Positions 34,574 through 44,143 of a DNA stretch of 64,000 nucleotides are shown here, piece after piece (the first letter of the stretch is position 1; the number at the start of each line of letters is the position of its first letter). Made by a program: the position numbers and the translations under genes. Origin of the DNA: Aliiroseovarius sp. M344 (GTDB lineage Bacteria; Pseudomonadota; Alphaproteobacteria; Rhodobacterales; Rhodobacteraceae); the NCBI RefSeq assembly GCF_025140835.1, contig NZ_CP081153.1, forward strand, positions 372,001-436,000, given 5' to 3'. The notes beneath the pieces were generated by a model. It searched no databases. It had not been told where the DNA came from and saw only the letters and a list, made by a program, of their open reading frames with translations.

Positions 34574-36043
34574 ATGAGCACACCCGAGCCCTCCAACGCG
34601 ATCTTGCTGTTTCGCGACGATTTACGGCTGTCGGATCATCAAGCTCTGACTGCTGCCGTGCAAGCTGGGCATCGGTTGACCTGCGCGTTCATTCACGATC
34701 CCCACGCGCCTTATCCGCCCGGAGGAGCGCGTCGGTGGTGGCTACACCATGCGTTGGACGTGCTTGCAAAACATCTGGCAGGTCACGGCGGGCAATTGGT
34801 GGTGCGTCATGGCGCTGCGGCTGACGTGTTGGCGGACCTGCGCGCAGAAACTGGAGCGCAGCATGTGTTTTGGAGCAGGCGGTATACACCCGATGAAGTC
34901 GCCGCAGATACCGCCTTGAAGGCTGCTCTGACGTCGCAAGGTTGCACGGTGCACAGTCATGCTGGTCGTTATTTATTAGAGCCCTGGCATGTCACGACCA
35001 AAGCCGGCACCCCATTCAAAGTGTTTACGCCTTTCTGGCGGGCCAGCCGCGAACACATCCGCGCCACAGGTTTAGGTGATGCGTTGCCTGTGCCAAAAAG
35101 CATTACGTTTGCCGATACCATTGCCACCGCGCCGCTTGAAGAATTCGACCTGCTGCCCACGTCCCCGAACTGGGCCGAAGGGTTTGAACCGCTCTGGCAG
35201 CCCGGTGAGGAGGGCGCTCTGGCCCGGCTGGACGCGTTTCTGGAAGAGGGTGCGCACGGCTATGCCAAGGGGCGCGATTTTCCGGCAGAGCCGCATACCT
35301 CGCGCCTGTCGCCTTACTTGCAGTCCGGCAATATCAGCCCGCGTCAGATCTGGGCGGCACTGGATCGGGCCGAGCATCTGGGCCAGATGTCGGGCCGCGA
35401 TGCTGACAAGTTCCGCGCCGAACTGGGCTGGCGTGACTTTGCGGCCTATCTGCTGTTTCACAATCGCGACTTCGAAGACATCGAATTCCAACCCCGGTTC
35501 CGCAGCTTTCCATGGCGGTACGACACTAACCACCTGACAAGGTGGCAGCGCGGCCAAACCGGATATCCGATCGTCGATGCCGGGATGCGCGAGCTTTGGC
35601 AGACCGGTTACATGCATAACCGCGTGCGCATGGTGGTCGCGTCGTTTCTGGTGAAACATCTGCGCATCGACTGGCGCGCGGGGCGCGATTGGTTTTGGGA
35701 CACGTTGGTTGATGGAGATTTGGCTTCGAACGCAGCCAGTTGGCAGTGGGTAGCAGGGTGCGGCGCGGATGCGGCGCCTTACTTCCGCGTGTTCAACCCG
35801 ATGATGCAGGCTGCGAAGTTTGATCCTGACGGGAAATTCATTCGCCAGTTTGTGCCAGAAATAGCAGACCTGCCTGACAAATACCTAGCCGCACCGTGGA
35901 CTGCGCCACTGGATGTGTTGTCGAAAGCGGGGATAAAACTGGGCGAAACCTATCCATGTCCCATGGTCGATCATGCCGACGCCCGGCGGGCTGCGTTGAC
36001 GGCGTTTGATGAATTGTCCGCCAACGAAACTGGCGCAGACTGA
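34574..36043 (+). CDS. deoxyribodipyrimidine photolyase
   Basis: A 489-residue light-driven DNA repair flavoprotein of the cryptochrome/photolyase family. The N-terminal alpha/beta domain begins ILLFRDDLRLSDHQALTAAV and HVFWSRRYTPDEVAAD; the FAD-binding helical domain carries TSRLSPYLQSGNISPRQIW, FRAELGWRDFAAYLLF, GQTGYPIVDAGMRELWQTGYMHNRVRMVVASFLVKHLRIDWR and DGDLASNAASWQWVAGCGADAAPYFRVFNP, the last including the Trp and Asn usual for CPD photolyases of class I. The ATG has AAGGAC eight bases upstream. The gene belongs to no visible operon. Confidence 0.93.
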   Translation: MSTPEPSNAILLFRDDLRLSDHQALTAAVQAGHRLTCAFIHDPHAPYPPGGARRWWLHHALDVLAKHLAGHGGQLVVRHGAAADVLADLRAETGAQHVFWSRRYTPDEVAADTALKAALTSQGCTVHSHAGRYLLEPWHVTTKAGTPFKVFTPFWRASREHIRATGLGDALPVPKSITFADTIATAPLEEFDLLPTSPNWAEGFEPLWQPGEEGALARLDAFLEEGAHGYAKGRDFPAEPHTSRLSPYLQSGNISPRQIWAALDRAEHLGQMSGRDADKFRAELGWRDFAAYLLFHNRDFEDIEFQPRFRSFPWRYDTNHLTRWQRGQTGYPIVDAGMRELWQTGYMHNRVRMVVASFLVKHLRIDWRAGRDWFWDTLVDGDLASNAASWQWVAGCGADAAPYFRVFNPMMQAAKFDPDGKFIRQFVPEIADLPDKYLAAPWTAPLDVLSKAGIKLGETYPCPMVDHADARRAALTAFDELSANETGAD

Positions 36044-36090
36044 AACTGGCCTCCGGCTTGATCGGACCCGCTACACACGCAAAAGCTTTA

Positions 36091-36119
36091 CTTGACCGTT
36101 ACACTTTCCATGCCATCAT
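36091..36119 (+). promoter_or_regulatory. candidate promoter
   Basis: A perfect CTTGAC -35 element at 36091-36096 is followed after 17 bases by CATCAT at 36114-36119, ahead of the conserved hypothetical gene at 36142. The -35 is strong for this group, the -10 is only fair. Confidence 0.4.
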
Positions 36120-36141
36120 GTGCTGGGTTTGGAGGTGGTGC

Positions 36142-36495
36142 ATGCTGGAAATTTTGCCAAAAGAGGTGCGCGAGGGGCTGGAAGCCGCGCGAAAAAAAGA
36201 CCTTAAAACAAGAAGCCGACTGCGGATCAGGGTGAATGAAGAAGTGTTTCCGGTGCTGAAGTTCTGGGAAACAGGATTCGCACTCGATGCCGAACGCGCA
36301 CCGCATTTGCGCGGACTTGTCGATCTTTATGACGGGTCACGCCACCTGTATCAGTGTCTGATCATCGCGTCCGAAGAAGAAGACGGGCAGATGAAATACG
36401 ATTTCAAACGCAAGGCCGAAGCGCACGACCGCCCGCCATTGGATTTCGCAATGGAAGAAAATGCGCCCGTTGCATTGATTGAAAGGCAAGGTTAA
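36142..36495 (+). CDS. conserved hypothetical protein
   Basis: A 117-residue cytoplasmic protein, rich in charged residues. It begins MLEILPKEVREGLEAARKKD, a helix, then KTRSRLRIRVNEEVFPVLKFWETGFALD, a strand-rich section with LVDLYDGSRHLYQCLIIASEEEDG and a polar end with KRKAEAHDRPPLDF. I recognise no family and no catalytic motif. GGAGG lies six bases before the ATG at 36142, so the reading frame's extension to 36058 is rejected. The gene faces the L,D-transpeptidase with 19 bases between the stops. Confidence 0.7.
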   Translation: MLEILPKEVREGLEAARKKDLKTRSRLRIRVNEEVFPVLKFWETGFALDAERAPHLRGLVDLYDGSRHLYQCLIIASEEEDGQMKYDFKRKAEAHDRPPLDFAMEENAPVALIERQG

Positions 36496-36514
36496 GCGCC
36501 TTCGTGCGATGGCC

Positions 36515-37084
36515 TCAGGGCCTTATCTCTACCCTTGTGCCAATGGGAGTGACGGACCAAAGCTCCTCCATCTCAGTGTTGGACAGCGCGACACAGCCAT
36601 TCGTCCAATCGTTCGCGATCGGATCACGGTTTTTGCGCCCATTGGGCTGGCCGTGTATGAAAATATCTCCGCCGGGATCGATGCCGTCAGCAGTTGCGCG
36701 GGCGCGTTCCTCGGGCAAGGGGTAGTCAATCCCCAGCGACAAATGAAACGCGCTTTGACCATTGCGGCGATCAATTTTGTACACCCCTTCCGGAGTTTTT
36801 CCGTCGCCCTGCATGACCTTGTCGCCGTCGGGGGCAAACCCCAAGGCGACCGCGTAGGTACGAACGGCCGTTTCCCCCTGAAATACCGACATTCTGCGTT
36901 GGGACTTTTCAATGATGATTCGGTCAATCTGGCCGATGATCGGATCCAACGTCGCAGGTGGAGCGGACGGTGAATACCGATCCCAAAGAAAGAAGACCAC
37001 CACGCCTAAAAGGACCAGAAGTGAGAGCCGGGAGGTGAAGCGCTTTTGTCTTTTCATGGCGCGCTTGTTTGCGAAGCGCGCCAT
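36515..37084 (-). CDS. L,D-transpeptidase family protein
   Basis: A 189-residue protein anchored in or exported through the inner membrane: basic N-terminus, hydrophobic segment LSLLVLLGVVVFFLW at about residues 20-35, then the periplasmic YkuD domain. The active site is the HGQPN...DWTNGCVALSNTEMEEL arrangement near the C-terminus, with the catalytic Cys in NGCVAL. It would make 3-3 peptidoglycan cross-links or attach proteins to stem peptides. ATG codons at 37084 and 37057 are both possible starts, and neither has a strong ribosome-binding site. Confidence 0.88.
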   Translation of the reverse strand: MARFANKRAMKRQKRFTSRLSLLVLLGVVVFFLWDRYSPSAPPATLDPIIGQIDRIIIEKSQRRMSVFQGETAVRTYAVALGFAPDGDKVMQGDGKTPEGVYKIDRRNGQSAFHLSLGIDYPLPEERARATADGIDPGGDIFIHGQPNGRKNRDPIANDWTNGCVALSNTEMEELWSVTPIGTRVEIRP

Positions 37085-37144
37085 GTGTTCAAGGAAGAAA
37101 TAGCACGCCGATTCCCGCTGGGCGGTTCTCTGCCGGCAGTATTG

Positions 37145-38317
37145 CTACTGCAGGTCGCTGAAAGCTTGCTGCATACGCGCCACTGCGTCTTCAACCCGCG
37201 CGCCCTGCGTCGCCAGATTAAAGCGCTGAAAACCGTCGCCACCTGTGCCGAAATCAGGACCAGGGCTGACGGCAATCTTTGCGTCATTGCGAATGCGTGC
37301 TGTCACTTCTTCATGCGACATGCCTGTGGCCGAGAAATCGACCCACGCCAGATAGGTGGCTTGAAGCGGCATAGAGGAAACGCCGGGAATGCTATTGATC
37401 CCCGCATCAAACACGGCCTTGTTTCGGGCTAGATGCGCCATTTGTTCATCAACCCAAACCGCTCCTTCTGGCGAATACGCGGCGGTTATCATGGCCACGG
37501 CCAGCATACCGGGCGCATAGTCCAGTTTGCTGAGTTGATTGTGCATCTCTGCCCTAAGCCGGCTGTCTGAGATGATCATGTTGCCGGTTCGTTGGCCCGC
37601 GATGTTGAATGTCTTCGATGGGGCTGTCAGTGAGACCAACCGCGATCTTGCGTCCGCCGCAGCCACCGCCATTGGAACGAAAGTGTTTCCGGGATAAACC
37701 AGATCGTGGTGAATCTCATCTGACACGAGCAGCAACCCGTTTCGGGCGGCAAATTCGGCCACCGCCCGCAGTTCATCTTCCCTCCAGATCCGGCCCGAGG
37801 GGTTCTGTGGCGAACACCAAATGAGTATCTTTTCGCTGCCGGTCAGGCGCGATTGCGCATCGTCCAGATCAAGCTCGTACTGATCACCCTTCAAGGCCAG
37901 CGGGCATTCTACGACCTCACGGCTGTTCTTGCGGATCTTTATCGCGAATTCATGATAGACGGGTGTGAAGATCACGACGCCGTCACCCGGTTTGCTCCAG
38001 ACATTCAGACACAGGGCAATTGCGTTGCCCAACCCTTGGCTGGTCAGAACCCATTGCGGATCGACGTCCCAACTGTGCCGGGTCTTCATCCACCAAGCAA
38101 CAGCGTTCCGATACTCGGGATATTCCCATGAGTAGCCAAAGACACCATGGTCGGCGGCGCGTTTCACAGCGTCAATCACACAAGGCGCAGTAGGATAGTC
38201 ACTGTCGGCAGTCCACATCGCCAGACCGTCGTCAGGGGATACGCCAAACAGCTTTTCCATCTTGTCCCATTTGGACGCATTGGTGCCGCGACGGTCGATG
38301 ATCTTGTCAAAATCCAT
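37145..38317 (-). CDS. MalY/PatB-type PLP enzyme (C-S lyase)
   Basis: A 390-residue pyridoxal-phosphate enzyme of the MalY/PatB branch of class I/II aminotransferases, commonly a cystathionine beta-lyase or cysteine desulfhydrase. It begins MDFDKIIDRRGTNASKWDKM, followed by LAMWTADSDYPTAPCVIDAV, VLTSQGLGNAIALCL, ILIWCSPQNPSGRIW, VSDEIHHDLVYPG and the PLP lysine in LTAPSKTFNIAGQRTGNMII. The ATG at 38317 is preceded by GGAGAC; an in-frame extension to 38416 is unlikely. It is divergent from def. Confidence 0.9.
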   Translation of the reverse strand: MDFDKIIDRRGTNASKWDKMEKLFGVSPDDGLAMWTADSDYPTAPCVIDAVKRAADHGVFGYSWEYPEYRNAVAWWMKTRHSWDVDPQWVLTSQGLGNAIALCLNVWSKPGDGVVIFTPVYHEFAIKIRKNSREVVECPLALKGDQYELDLDDAQSRLTGSEKILIWCSPQNPSGRIWREDELRAVAEFAARNGLLLVSDEIHHDLVYPGNTFVPMAVAAADARSRLVSLTAPSKTFNIAGQRTGNMIISDSRLRAEMHNQLSKLDYAPGMLAVAMITAAYSPEGAVWVDEQMAHLARNKAVFDAGINSIPGVSSMPLQATYLAWVDFSATGMSHEEVTARIRNDAKIAVSPGPDFGTGGDGFQRFNLATQGARVEDAVARMQQAFSDLQ

Positions 38318-38454
38318 GAGGTCTCCTTCCGGATCGCACGGTAGCGGATTGGGCGTCAGGTGCAAGTCGAGTTGCGTCTTGGATGACGTACCGTTTCGGG
38401 CCAGCGGGGCACGCACCCATTGCGCAGCGGCGACCCATACCCTAAATCGACCGC

Positions 38455-38976
38455 ATGAGCATTAAACCGATCCTGATACACCCCGATTCACGGCTTAAGA
38501 AAGTCGCGGATGCGGTACCTGATTTGTCCGACGAGCTTCGCCAGTTGGCGGACGATATGTTGGAAACCATGTATGACGCGCCGGGCATTGGTCTGGCGGC
38601 ACCACAAGTTGGTGTGCTGACACGGTTGATCGTTATGGATTGCGTCCGCGATGACAGTGAACCGCCGCAACCCCTGATCATGTTCAACCCCGAGGTCATT
38701 CTGTCCTCAGACGATCTGAACACCTATGAAGAAGGCTGCCTTTCGATCCCTGAGCAATATGCCGAGGTGACGCGCCCGAAAGAGGTTTCGGTCCGATGGG
38801 TCGACCGGGATGGGAATGTGCAGGAACAGGATTTCGATGGGTTGTGGGCCACCTGCGTGCAGCACGAGATCGACCACCTGAATGGCAAACTATTCATCGA
38901 CTATCTGAAGCCGCTGAAACGTCAGTTGATTACGCGCAAGATGCAAAAGCTGAAACGAGAGCTGGCGCGCGCGTGA
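38455..38976 (+). CDS. def: peptide deformylase
   Basis: Removes the formyl group from nascent N-terminal methionine. The 173-residue enzyme has all three active motifs: GIGLAAPQ at 44-51, EGCLS at 93-97 with the metal ligand Cys95, and QHEIDH at 136-141 with ligands His137/His141 and the catalytic Glu138. It is the first of a coupled trio with a degenerate paralogue (GTGA overlap) and fmt. Confidence 0.95.
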   Translation: MSIKPILIHPDSRLKKVADAVPDLSDELRQLADDMLETMYDAPGIGLAAPQVGVLTRLIVMDCVRDDSEPPQPLIMFNPEVILSSDDLNTYEEGCLSIPEQYAEVTRPKEVSVRWVDRDGNVQEQDFDGLWATCVQHEIDHLNGKLFIDYLKPLKRQLITRKMQKLKRELARA

Positions 38977-39470
38977 CCCATCGCACCTTTCTCAAGTATC
39001 CGCATAAATCCCTGCGCACGGCCGCAGCGCCGGTCGAAGCCATCACTGATGAAACGCGGGCAATCTGGGACGAAATGATCGAGGCGATGGACGCAATGCC
39101 AGGCGTAGGGCTTGCTGCCCCGCAGCTTGGCATCATGCAGCGCTTGGCGGTTGTGGATGCGTCGGACGAGCGCGGCAAGGCGGTCAGGATGGCCAACCCT
39201 GAGATCCTGCACCGCTCGATCGAGTTTCGCGACCATGAAGAGGCCAGCCCGAACCTGCCCGGCGTTTCCGCTGTGATCAGCCGTCCGCGCGCGGTGACGG
39301 TGCAGTTTCTGAACGCTGACGGCGTCGAGCAGCAACAGGACTTCGTCGGCATCTGGGCCACATCGGTGCAGCACCAGATCGACCATCTGAATGGCCGCAT
39401 GTATTTCGACAACCTGTCGAAAATGAAGCGGGACATGTTGATCAAGAAGGCAAGGAAATTGGCACGATGA
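38973..39470 (+). CDS. degenerate peptide deformylase paralogue
   Basis: A 165-residue deformylase-fold protein. Motif I is intact (GVGLAAPQ at 44-51). In motif II the EGCLSIP of an active enzyme is replaced by EASPNLP at 90-96, so the metal-binding Cys is Ser92. In motif III the HEIDH becomes HQIDH (134-138), so the catalytic Glu is Gln135. With both changes it should not deformylate. The start is GTG in a GTGA overlap with def, and the stop overlaps fmt as ATGA, so it is made together with them. Frame and length are intact, arguing for a retained non-catalytic role, not decay. Residues upstream of the GTG that are open in this frame belong to def. Confidence 0.88.
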   Translation: MTHRTFLKYPHKSLRTAAAPVEAITDETRAIWDEMIEAMDAMPGVGLAAPQLGIMQRLAVVDASDERGKAVRMANPEILHRSIEFRDHEEASPNLPGVSAVISRPRAVTVQFLNADGVEQQQDFVGIWATSVQHQIDHLNGRMYFDNLSKMKRDMLIKKARKLAR

Positions 39471-40366
39471 GACTTGTGTTCATGGGATCCCCTGACTTCT
39501 CGGTGCCGGTGCTGGAGGCCTTGGTTGAGGCCGGTCATGACATCGCCGCTGTGTATTGCCAGCCGCCCCGGCCCGCCGGCCGCGGCAAAAAAGATCGCCC
39601 CGGTCCTGTCCATGCCCGCGCCGAGGAGTTGGGATTGGAAGTGCGCCACCCCGTATCCTTGAAGGGTGTGGATGAACAAAAAGCTTTTGACGAGTTGAAT
39701 GCTGACGTGGCCGTGGTCGTGGCCTATGGGCTGATCCTGCCACAGGCGGTTCTTGATGCGCCCAAACATGGGTGCCTGAATATCCACGCATCATTGCTCC
39801 CGCGTTGGCGTGGTGCGGCGCCCATTCATCGGGCAATTATGGCGGGTGACACGGAAACTGGGGTCTGCATCATGCAGATGGAGGCGGGACTGGACACTGG
39901 CCCGGTGCTTCTGCGTGAAGCTACGCCAATAGGAGAGCAGGAAACCACCGCGCAACTCCACGACCGCCTGTCTGTGATGGGCGCGCGGCTGATCGCCGAT
40001 GCGCTTGCGCAACTGGGAAACCTGACGGCCAACCCCCAGCCCGAAGACGGCGTCATCTATGCCCACAAGATCGACAAAACCGAAGCAAAGATCGACTGGA
40101 CGCGTCCAGCGGTTGAGGTTGACCGGCTGATCCGCGGACTGTCCCCCTTTCCGGGTGCGAAATGTGACATGGAAGGCGAGCAAGTTAAGCTTTTGGCCTC
40201 ACGCGTGGTGGACAAGACTGGCGCGCCGGGTCAGGTGCTTGATGGGCTGGTGATCGCCTGTGGTGAAGGCGCAATTGAAGTGCTGCGCGCCCAACGCCCG
40301 GGCAAGCGCGCGATGGATGCGGACGACTTCTTGCGAGGCTTTGATTTGCCTGAGGTCGTGAAATAG
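39467..40366 (+). CDS. fmt: methionyl-tRNA formyltransferase
   Basis: Formylates initiator Met-tRNA using 10-formyl-tetrahydrofolate, the reaction that deformylase later reverses on the peptide. The 299-residue protein starts [25 protein letters not shown]; the folate and catalytic segment is [27 protein letters not shown], followed by [14 protein letters not shown] and the C-terminal OB-like tRNA-binding domain with [21 protein letters not shown]. It starts in the ATGA overlap with the def-like gene. Confidence 0.96.
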   Translation: MRLVFMGSPDFSVPVLEALVEAGHDIAAVYCQPPRPAGRGKKDRPGPVHARAEELGLEVRHPVSLKGVDEQKAFDELNADVAVVVAYGLILPQAVLDAPKHGCLNIHASLLPRWRGAAPIHRAIMAGDTETGVCIMQMEAGLDTGPVLLREATPIGEQETTAQLHDRLSVMGARLIADALAQLGNLTANPQPEDGVIYAHKIDKTEAKIDWTRPAVEVDRLIRGLSPFPGAKCDMEGEQVKLLASRVVDKTGAPGQVLDGLVIACGEGAIEVLRAQRPGKRAMDADDFLRGFDLPEVVK

Positions 40367-40405
40367 CGCCTTACAATCCGCACCCGCTGCCCCCATATTA
40401 CAAGC

Positions 40406-40645
40406 ATGCCAGTAATATTTCTGATCATCATTGGCGCTGCAGCTGGGTTTCTAGCAACCCGTATTATGGATCTGCATACCGACGTTCCAACCACCATCGC
40501 CATTGGCGTGGCGGGTGCCTTGATTGGTGGTCTTTTGCTGCGCTTCATCGCGATGATCGGTGGGCTTGCTTTTGGCTTTGTTGGCGCTGTTCTGGGCGCG
40601 ATTTTGCTAATTTGGTTATGGCAGCGATACAGCGGACGCTCCTGA
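40406..40645 (+). CDS. GlsB/YeaQ/YmgE family membrane protein
   Basis: A 79-residue inner-membrane protein with three hydrophobic segments rich in Gly and Ala: VIFLIIIGAAAGFLATRIM, a central AIGVAGALIGGLLLRFI, and GGLAFGFVGAVLGAILLIWLW. This is the transglycosylase-associated/GlsB pattern, stress-linked in several bacteria but without a known molecular role. It lies 39 bases after fmt and may be read from the same transcript. Confidence 0.75.
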   Translation: MPVIFLIIIGAAAGFLATRIMDLHTDVPTTIAIGVAGALIGGLLLRFIAMIGGLAFGFVGAVLGAILLIWLWQRYSGRS

Positions 40646-40700
40646 CGCGCCGCCGCGCCACTTAACACTTACTTAACCAATCGCAGCGAAGCTCGCGATT

Positions 40701-41363
40701 ATGGTTGTCCGACTTCTTATCCTTTCTCTGATGATGCTCTGTGGGACGGGTGACCGCGCCCACGCGGGCGCATGGCCGCGCGAAAAAGGTGAGGTCTTCG
40801 TATCAGGTCAGGTGAGGCAGAACGCCGATACATTGGATGATGTGCCGATGATCAGCGCGTATGGCGAATACGGACTGACCGATCGTTTCACAGTCGGCAC
40901 CAAGTTGGATTACGCACTGGCCACAAAAGAATTCACCGATATGAAAGTTTTCGGGCGATGGCACATGCAAGACAGTGGCGGACCTTGGTTGGCCGCGATT
41001 AGTTTGGCAGTTGAAGGGACCGAGGACGATCCCTATTTGTCGCCCGCTTTTCATTTGGGCCGTGGGTTTGACAGCGCTATTGGCCCTGGTTGGTTGGATG
41101 TTGAGGTTCATGCCAATGTGTCGATCCTTGATGCCAGCGTTGACGTTGGCGCGTTCGCGTTGGTCGGGGTGAAACCGCATGCCCGCTTGATGGCGATGAT
41201 GGCGCTGGATGTGACACCGATGGACGTGGGAACGCAGGTCGATGTGATCCCGTCCGTGGCGTGGCAGTTCAAACAGGGCAAGCATCTGCAGCTGGAATGG
41301 ACGCACGCGCTGGACGGCGCCATCAAAGATGAAGTCGCGGCGGGTATCTGGTTGGAGTTCTGA
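40701..41363 (+). CDS. putative outer-membrane beta-barrel protein
   Basis: A 220-residue exported protein. The signal peptide spans about residues 1-22 with a likely cut after AHA. The rest alternates polar and aromatic strands, with YGEYGLTDRFTVGTKLDYALA near residue 55 resembling the strand-turn-strand of small transport or porin-like barrels, and a C-terminal WLEF ending in Phe, as outer-membrane barrels usually do. No family name can be given. The stop is eight bases from the convergent rnhA stop. Confidence 0.65.
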   Translation: MVVRLLILSLMMLCGTGDRAHAGAWPREKGEVFVSGQVRQNADTLDDVPMISAYGEYGLTDRFTVGTKLDYALATKEFTDMKVFGRWHMQDSGGPWLAAISLAVEGTEDDPYLSPAFHLGRGFDSAIGPGWLDVEVHANVSILDASVDVGAFALVGVKPHARLMAMMALDVTPMDVGTQVDVIPSVAWQFKQGKHLQLEWTHALDGAIKDEVAAGIWLEF

Positions 41364-41371
41364 GGCGGGAG

Positions 41372-41824
41372 CTAGCCCTTGAATGGGTCCATGCCGGCGC
41401 GGGCTAACTCGTCGGCGCGCTCGTTTTCGGGGTGGCCAGCATGACCCTTGACCCATTCCCAAGTCACGTGATGGCGCGCTTGAGCCGCGTCCAGTCGTTG
41501 CCAAAGCTCAACATTTTTCACCGGCTTTTTCGATGATGTCTTCCACCCGTTTCGCTTCCACCCATGAATCCAGCCAGTGACGCCGTTTTTCACATAAGCG
41601 CTGTCGGTGATCACTGTAATCGCGCAAGGCTTGCCAAGGGTTTCCAGCGCCATGATGGCGGCCATCAACTCCATTTGGTTGTTGGTTGTTTCAGCCGCGC
41701 CGCCGTTCAGCTTGCGTTCCTTGATAACGACGCCGTTCTCATGGGCCTGCAGCAATGCGCCCCAGCCACCCGGACCGGGATTGCCTGAACAGGCACCGTC
41801 TGTATATGCGAAAAACTCAGCCAT
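41372..41824 (-). CDS. rnhA: ribonuclease HI
   Basis: Degrades the RNA strand of RNA-DNA hybrids. The 150-residue protein begins [25 protein letters not shown]; the catalytic acids are Asp in [11 protein letters not shown], Glu in [10 protein letters not shown], Asp in [12 protein letters not shown] and a C-terminal Asp in NERADELA, with the handle [14 protein letters not shown]. The ATG at 41824 sits eight bases inside the end of the upstream methyltransferase gene, so the frame's upstream extension is rejected. Confidence 0.95.
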   Translation of the reverse strand: MAEFFAYTDGACSGNPGPGGWGALLQAHENGVVIKERKLNGGAAETTNNQMELMAAIMALETLGKPCAITVITDSAYVKNGVTGWIHGWKRNGWKTSSKKPVKNVELWQRLDAAQARHHVTWEWVKGHAGHPENERADELARAGMDPFKG

Positions 41825-42404
41825 GCGCCAATACCACCATCCAATCTGAAACCGTCCCTTCCAACCCGCGCCCAGCACCAAGTGTGCGTGAGTAGGTCGT
41901 GAACCCACTTCGCCTCAAAGCAGATTCAAGATCGTCGGGTTGGTAATAGGTATAGAAACGGCCCAACCGGTCGCGGCCCTCGCCCTTCCCCAGTTTCATG
42001 CCGATATGAAAAAGCCCGCCGGAGCGAAGCGCCGCCTGCAATCGGGTTAGCGTTGGCTCGAACTCTGAGCGAGGCAGATGCAGCAAACTGAAATTCGCCC
42101 AAATCCCGTCATACGCATTGGTCGCATCAATGTCCGAGAACAGTGCTTGCCGCGCGGGGACACCATTTGCACAGGCGCGTGTCACCATCGCGGCTGACCC
42201 ATCAACGGCATCAACACTATGGCCAGCAGCTTGTATCGCCACAGCCGACAGGCCGGGACCACATCCCAGATCAAGCACATGGGCATAGGCTGGCAAATGG
42301 TCAAGAAAAGCCTGCAGGCCAGGGGACGACTTTTCGGCCACTCGCTTTTCATAGGCGTCCGCCTCGGCGTCATAGACAGCCAGCGTTTCGGAGTCTTTGC
42401 TCAT
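41817..42404 (-). CDS. class I SAM-dependent methyltransferase
   Basis: A 195-residue cytoplasmic methyltransferase. The SAM-binding motif I is [21 protein letters not shown] near residue 40, with the acidic motif [11 protein letters not shown] after it, and [13 protein letters not shown] as motif IV. The end has [22 protein letters not shown]. The substrate is unknown. It overlaps ispH by 4 bases upstream and rnhA by 8 downstream, forming a leftward ispH-methyltransferase-rnhA unit. Confidence 0.85.
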   Translation of the reverse strand: MSKDSETLAVYDAEADAYEKRVAEKSSPGLQAFLDHLPAYAHVLDLGCGPGLSAVAIQAAGHSVDAVDGSAAMVTRACANGVPARQALFSDIDATNAYDGIWANFSLLHLPRSEFEPTLTRLQAALRSGGLFHIGMKLGKGEGRDRLGRFYTYYQPDDLESALRRSGFTTYSRTLGAGRGLEGTVSDWMVVLAHG

Positions 42405-43351
42405 GCGGTTTCGCGCAGGACGCGGGGGACTTTAAATTCGATGTCTTCCTTGGCGGTCTCAACCCGTTCGACAGTGACGTCAAAACGATCCCGAAAAGCG
42501 TCGACGACCTCGTCCACCAAAACCTGTGGTGCAGACGCGCCAGCTGTCAGGCCAACCGTCTGGATGCCGTCGATGGCGCGCCAGTCAATCTCGGTCGCAC
42601 GTTGCACAAGCATGGCATAGGCGCAGCCATTGGCCCGCGCCACTTCAACCAGCCGGCGTGAATTCGAGCTGTTGGGTGCACCGATCACCAGCAACGCGTC
42701 GACTTTGGGTGCGACGGCTTTAACGGCCTCTTGCCGGTTCGTGGTTGCATAACAGATGTCTTCTTTGTGCGGCCCAACGATCTGTGGAAAGCGCGCACGC
42801 AATGCCTCGACCACGCCAGCGGTGTCGTCGACCGACAGGGTGGTTTGTGTGATATAGGCCAATTGCGCCGGATCGCGCGGCGTCAGAGTAGCAACATCAT
42901 CGGCTGTTTCCACAAGCAGAACCTCACCATCAGGCAATTGACCCATTGTGCCAATTGTTTCTGGGTGACCTGCGTGGCCAATCATGACCATCTGCAGCCC
43001 ATTTTGGTGATGGCGTTCAGCTTCGATATGAACCTTGGATACCAAAGGACAGGTTGCATCGACAAAAACCATCTCGCGGCGGTTGGCTTCGGCGGGCACA
43101 GCCTTTGCAACGCCATGGGCCGAAAAAATTACCGGGCGATCATCTGGGCATTCGTCCAGTTCTTCGACAAATACCGCGCCTTTTTCGCGCAACCCATCCA
43201 CGACGAATTTGTTGTGCACAATCTCGTGGCGCACATAGATCGGCGGTCCCCACTTCTCAATCGCCATTTCGACGATCTTGATGGCGCGATCCACACCGGC
43301 GCAAAAGCCGTTAGGTGCAGCGAGATAGAGCGTGAGAGCAGGCTTGGTCAT
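42401..43351 (-). CDS. ispH: HMBPP reductase IspH
   Basis: 4-hydroxy-3-methylbut-2-enyl diphosphate reductase, the last step of the MEP isoprenoid route, giving IPP and DMAPP. The 316-residue length is usual. The three cysteines that hold the [4Fe-4S] cluster are Cys17 ([11 protein letters not shown]), Cys101 ([12 protein letters not shown]) and Cys200 ([10 protein letters not shown]); [10 protein letters not shown] and [16 protein letters not shown] are other hallmarks. GGAGG lies six bases upstream of the ATG. Confidence 0.97.
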   Translation of the reverse strand: MTKPALTLYLAAPNGFCAGVDRAIKIVEMAIEKWGPPIYVRHEIVHNKFVVDGLREKGAVFVEELDECPDDRPVIFSAHGVAKAVPAEANRREMVFVDATCPLVSKVHIEAERHHQNGLQMVMIGHAGHPETIGTMGQLPDGEVLLVETADDVATLTPRDPAQLAYITQTTLSVDDTAGVVEALRARFPQIVGPHKEDICYATTNRQEAVKAVAPKVDALLVIGAPNSSNSRRLVEVARANGCAYAMLVQRATEIDWRAIDGIQTVGLTAGASAPQVLVDEVVDAFRDRFDVTVERVETAKEDIEFKVPRVLRETA

Positions 43352-43428
43352 GGCATCCTCCGATTGGGGGGATGGGTAAGCATTTTGTGCGGCGAGGTCC
43401 AGTGCGAAGCGATTGAACGCACGGGACG

Positions 43429-43458
43429 AAAAAAGGCCGAGCCCAAGGCCCAGCCTTT
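43429..43458 (-). terminator. intrinsic terminator after the NYN gene
   Basis: In the leftward transcript AAAGGC (complement of 43453-43458) pairs with GCCTTT (complement of 43432-43437), with an inner GGC/GCC helix across short internal loops, followed by six T residues (complement of 43429-43434). It lies about 25 bases after the NYN gene and before ispH, separating the two. Confidence 0.7.
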
Positions 43459-43481
43459 CTTGTTCTTCTATTGCGGAGCTC

Positions 43482-44042
43482 TTAGTCCTCGGTTGGTTCG
43501 GGACGATCGAATTCCCGCGGTGGTCGACCCACCACGTCTTTTAGCTCTTCCAACTCGATAAAGTTGTCCGCTTGGCGACGCAGTTCGTCTGCAATCATCG
43601 GCGGTTGGCTACGTATGGTCGACACGACCGACACGCGCACGCCCTGCCGCTGCAACGATTCGACCAGCGGGCGGAAATCGCCATCGCCGGAAAACAAAAC
43701 CGCGTGGTCAATATGTGGTGCAAGCTCAAGCGCATCCACGGTCAGCTCGATGTCCATATTGCCTTTGACTTTGCGCCGACCCATCGAGTCGGTGTATTCT
43801 TTGGCAGGCTTGGTTACCATCGAGAAGCCGTTATAATTCAACCAGTCCACCAAGGGACGGATCGGCGAATATTCCTCGTTCTCAAGAAGGGCCGTATAGT
43901 AGAAAGCCCGGAGCAGTTTGCCCCGGCGCATGAATTCCTGACGAAGAAGTTTGTAGTCGATGTCAAAACCCAGCGATTTGGCGGCCGCGTAAAGGTTTGA
44001 ACCATCGATGAACAGCGCAAGCCGTTCGTCTCGGTAGAACAT
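43482..44042 (-). CDS. NYN domain (LabA/DUF88-like) protein
   Basis: A 186-residue PIN-like nuclease-fold protein of the NYN/LabA group. The acidic set is visible: [17 protein letters not shown] near the N-terminus, [18 protein letters not shown] and [28 protein letters not shown]. Family members are thought to act on RNA; its target is unknown. The ATG at 44042 with GGAAAGGAA upstream is preferred; the frame continues to 44075 without a better site. A terminator follows it. It is divergent from folK. Confidence 0.85.
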   Translation of the reverse strand: MFYRDERLALFIDGSNLYAAAKSLGFDIDYKLLRQEFMRRGKLLRAFYYTALLENEEYSPIRPLVDWLNYNGFSMVTKPAKEYTDSMGRRKVKGNMDIELTVDALELAPHIDHAVLFSGDGDFRPLVESLQRQGVRVSVVSTIRSQPPMIADELRRQADNFIELEELKDVVGRPPREFDRPEPTED

Positions 44043-44143
44043 AATAATTCCTTTCCAATTCGCTTCGCCGAACAATCCCGTGAGTGGTATTTAAGAAATT
44101 AACCAACGAAGAAACATCTTAAGCAATCTAGGGAAACAGTGCC

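Noticed and set aside
38796..38972. Longer N-terminus for the def-like gene
   Set aside because: The open frame upstream of 38973 is the out-of-frame 3' part of def, and the GTGA overlap with a conserved deformylase start gives a sufficient start.
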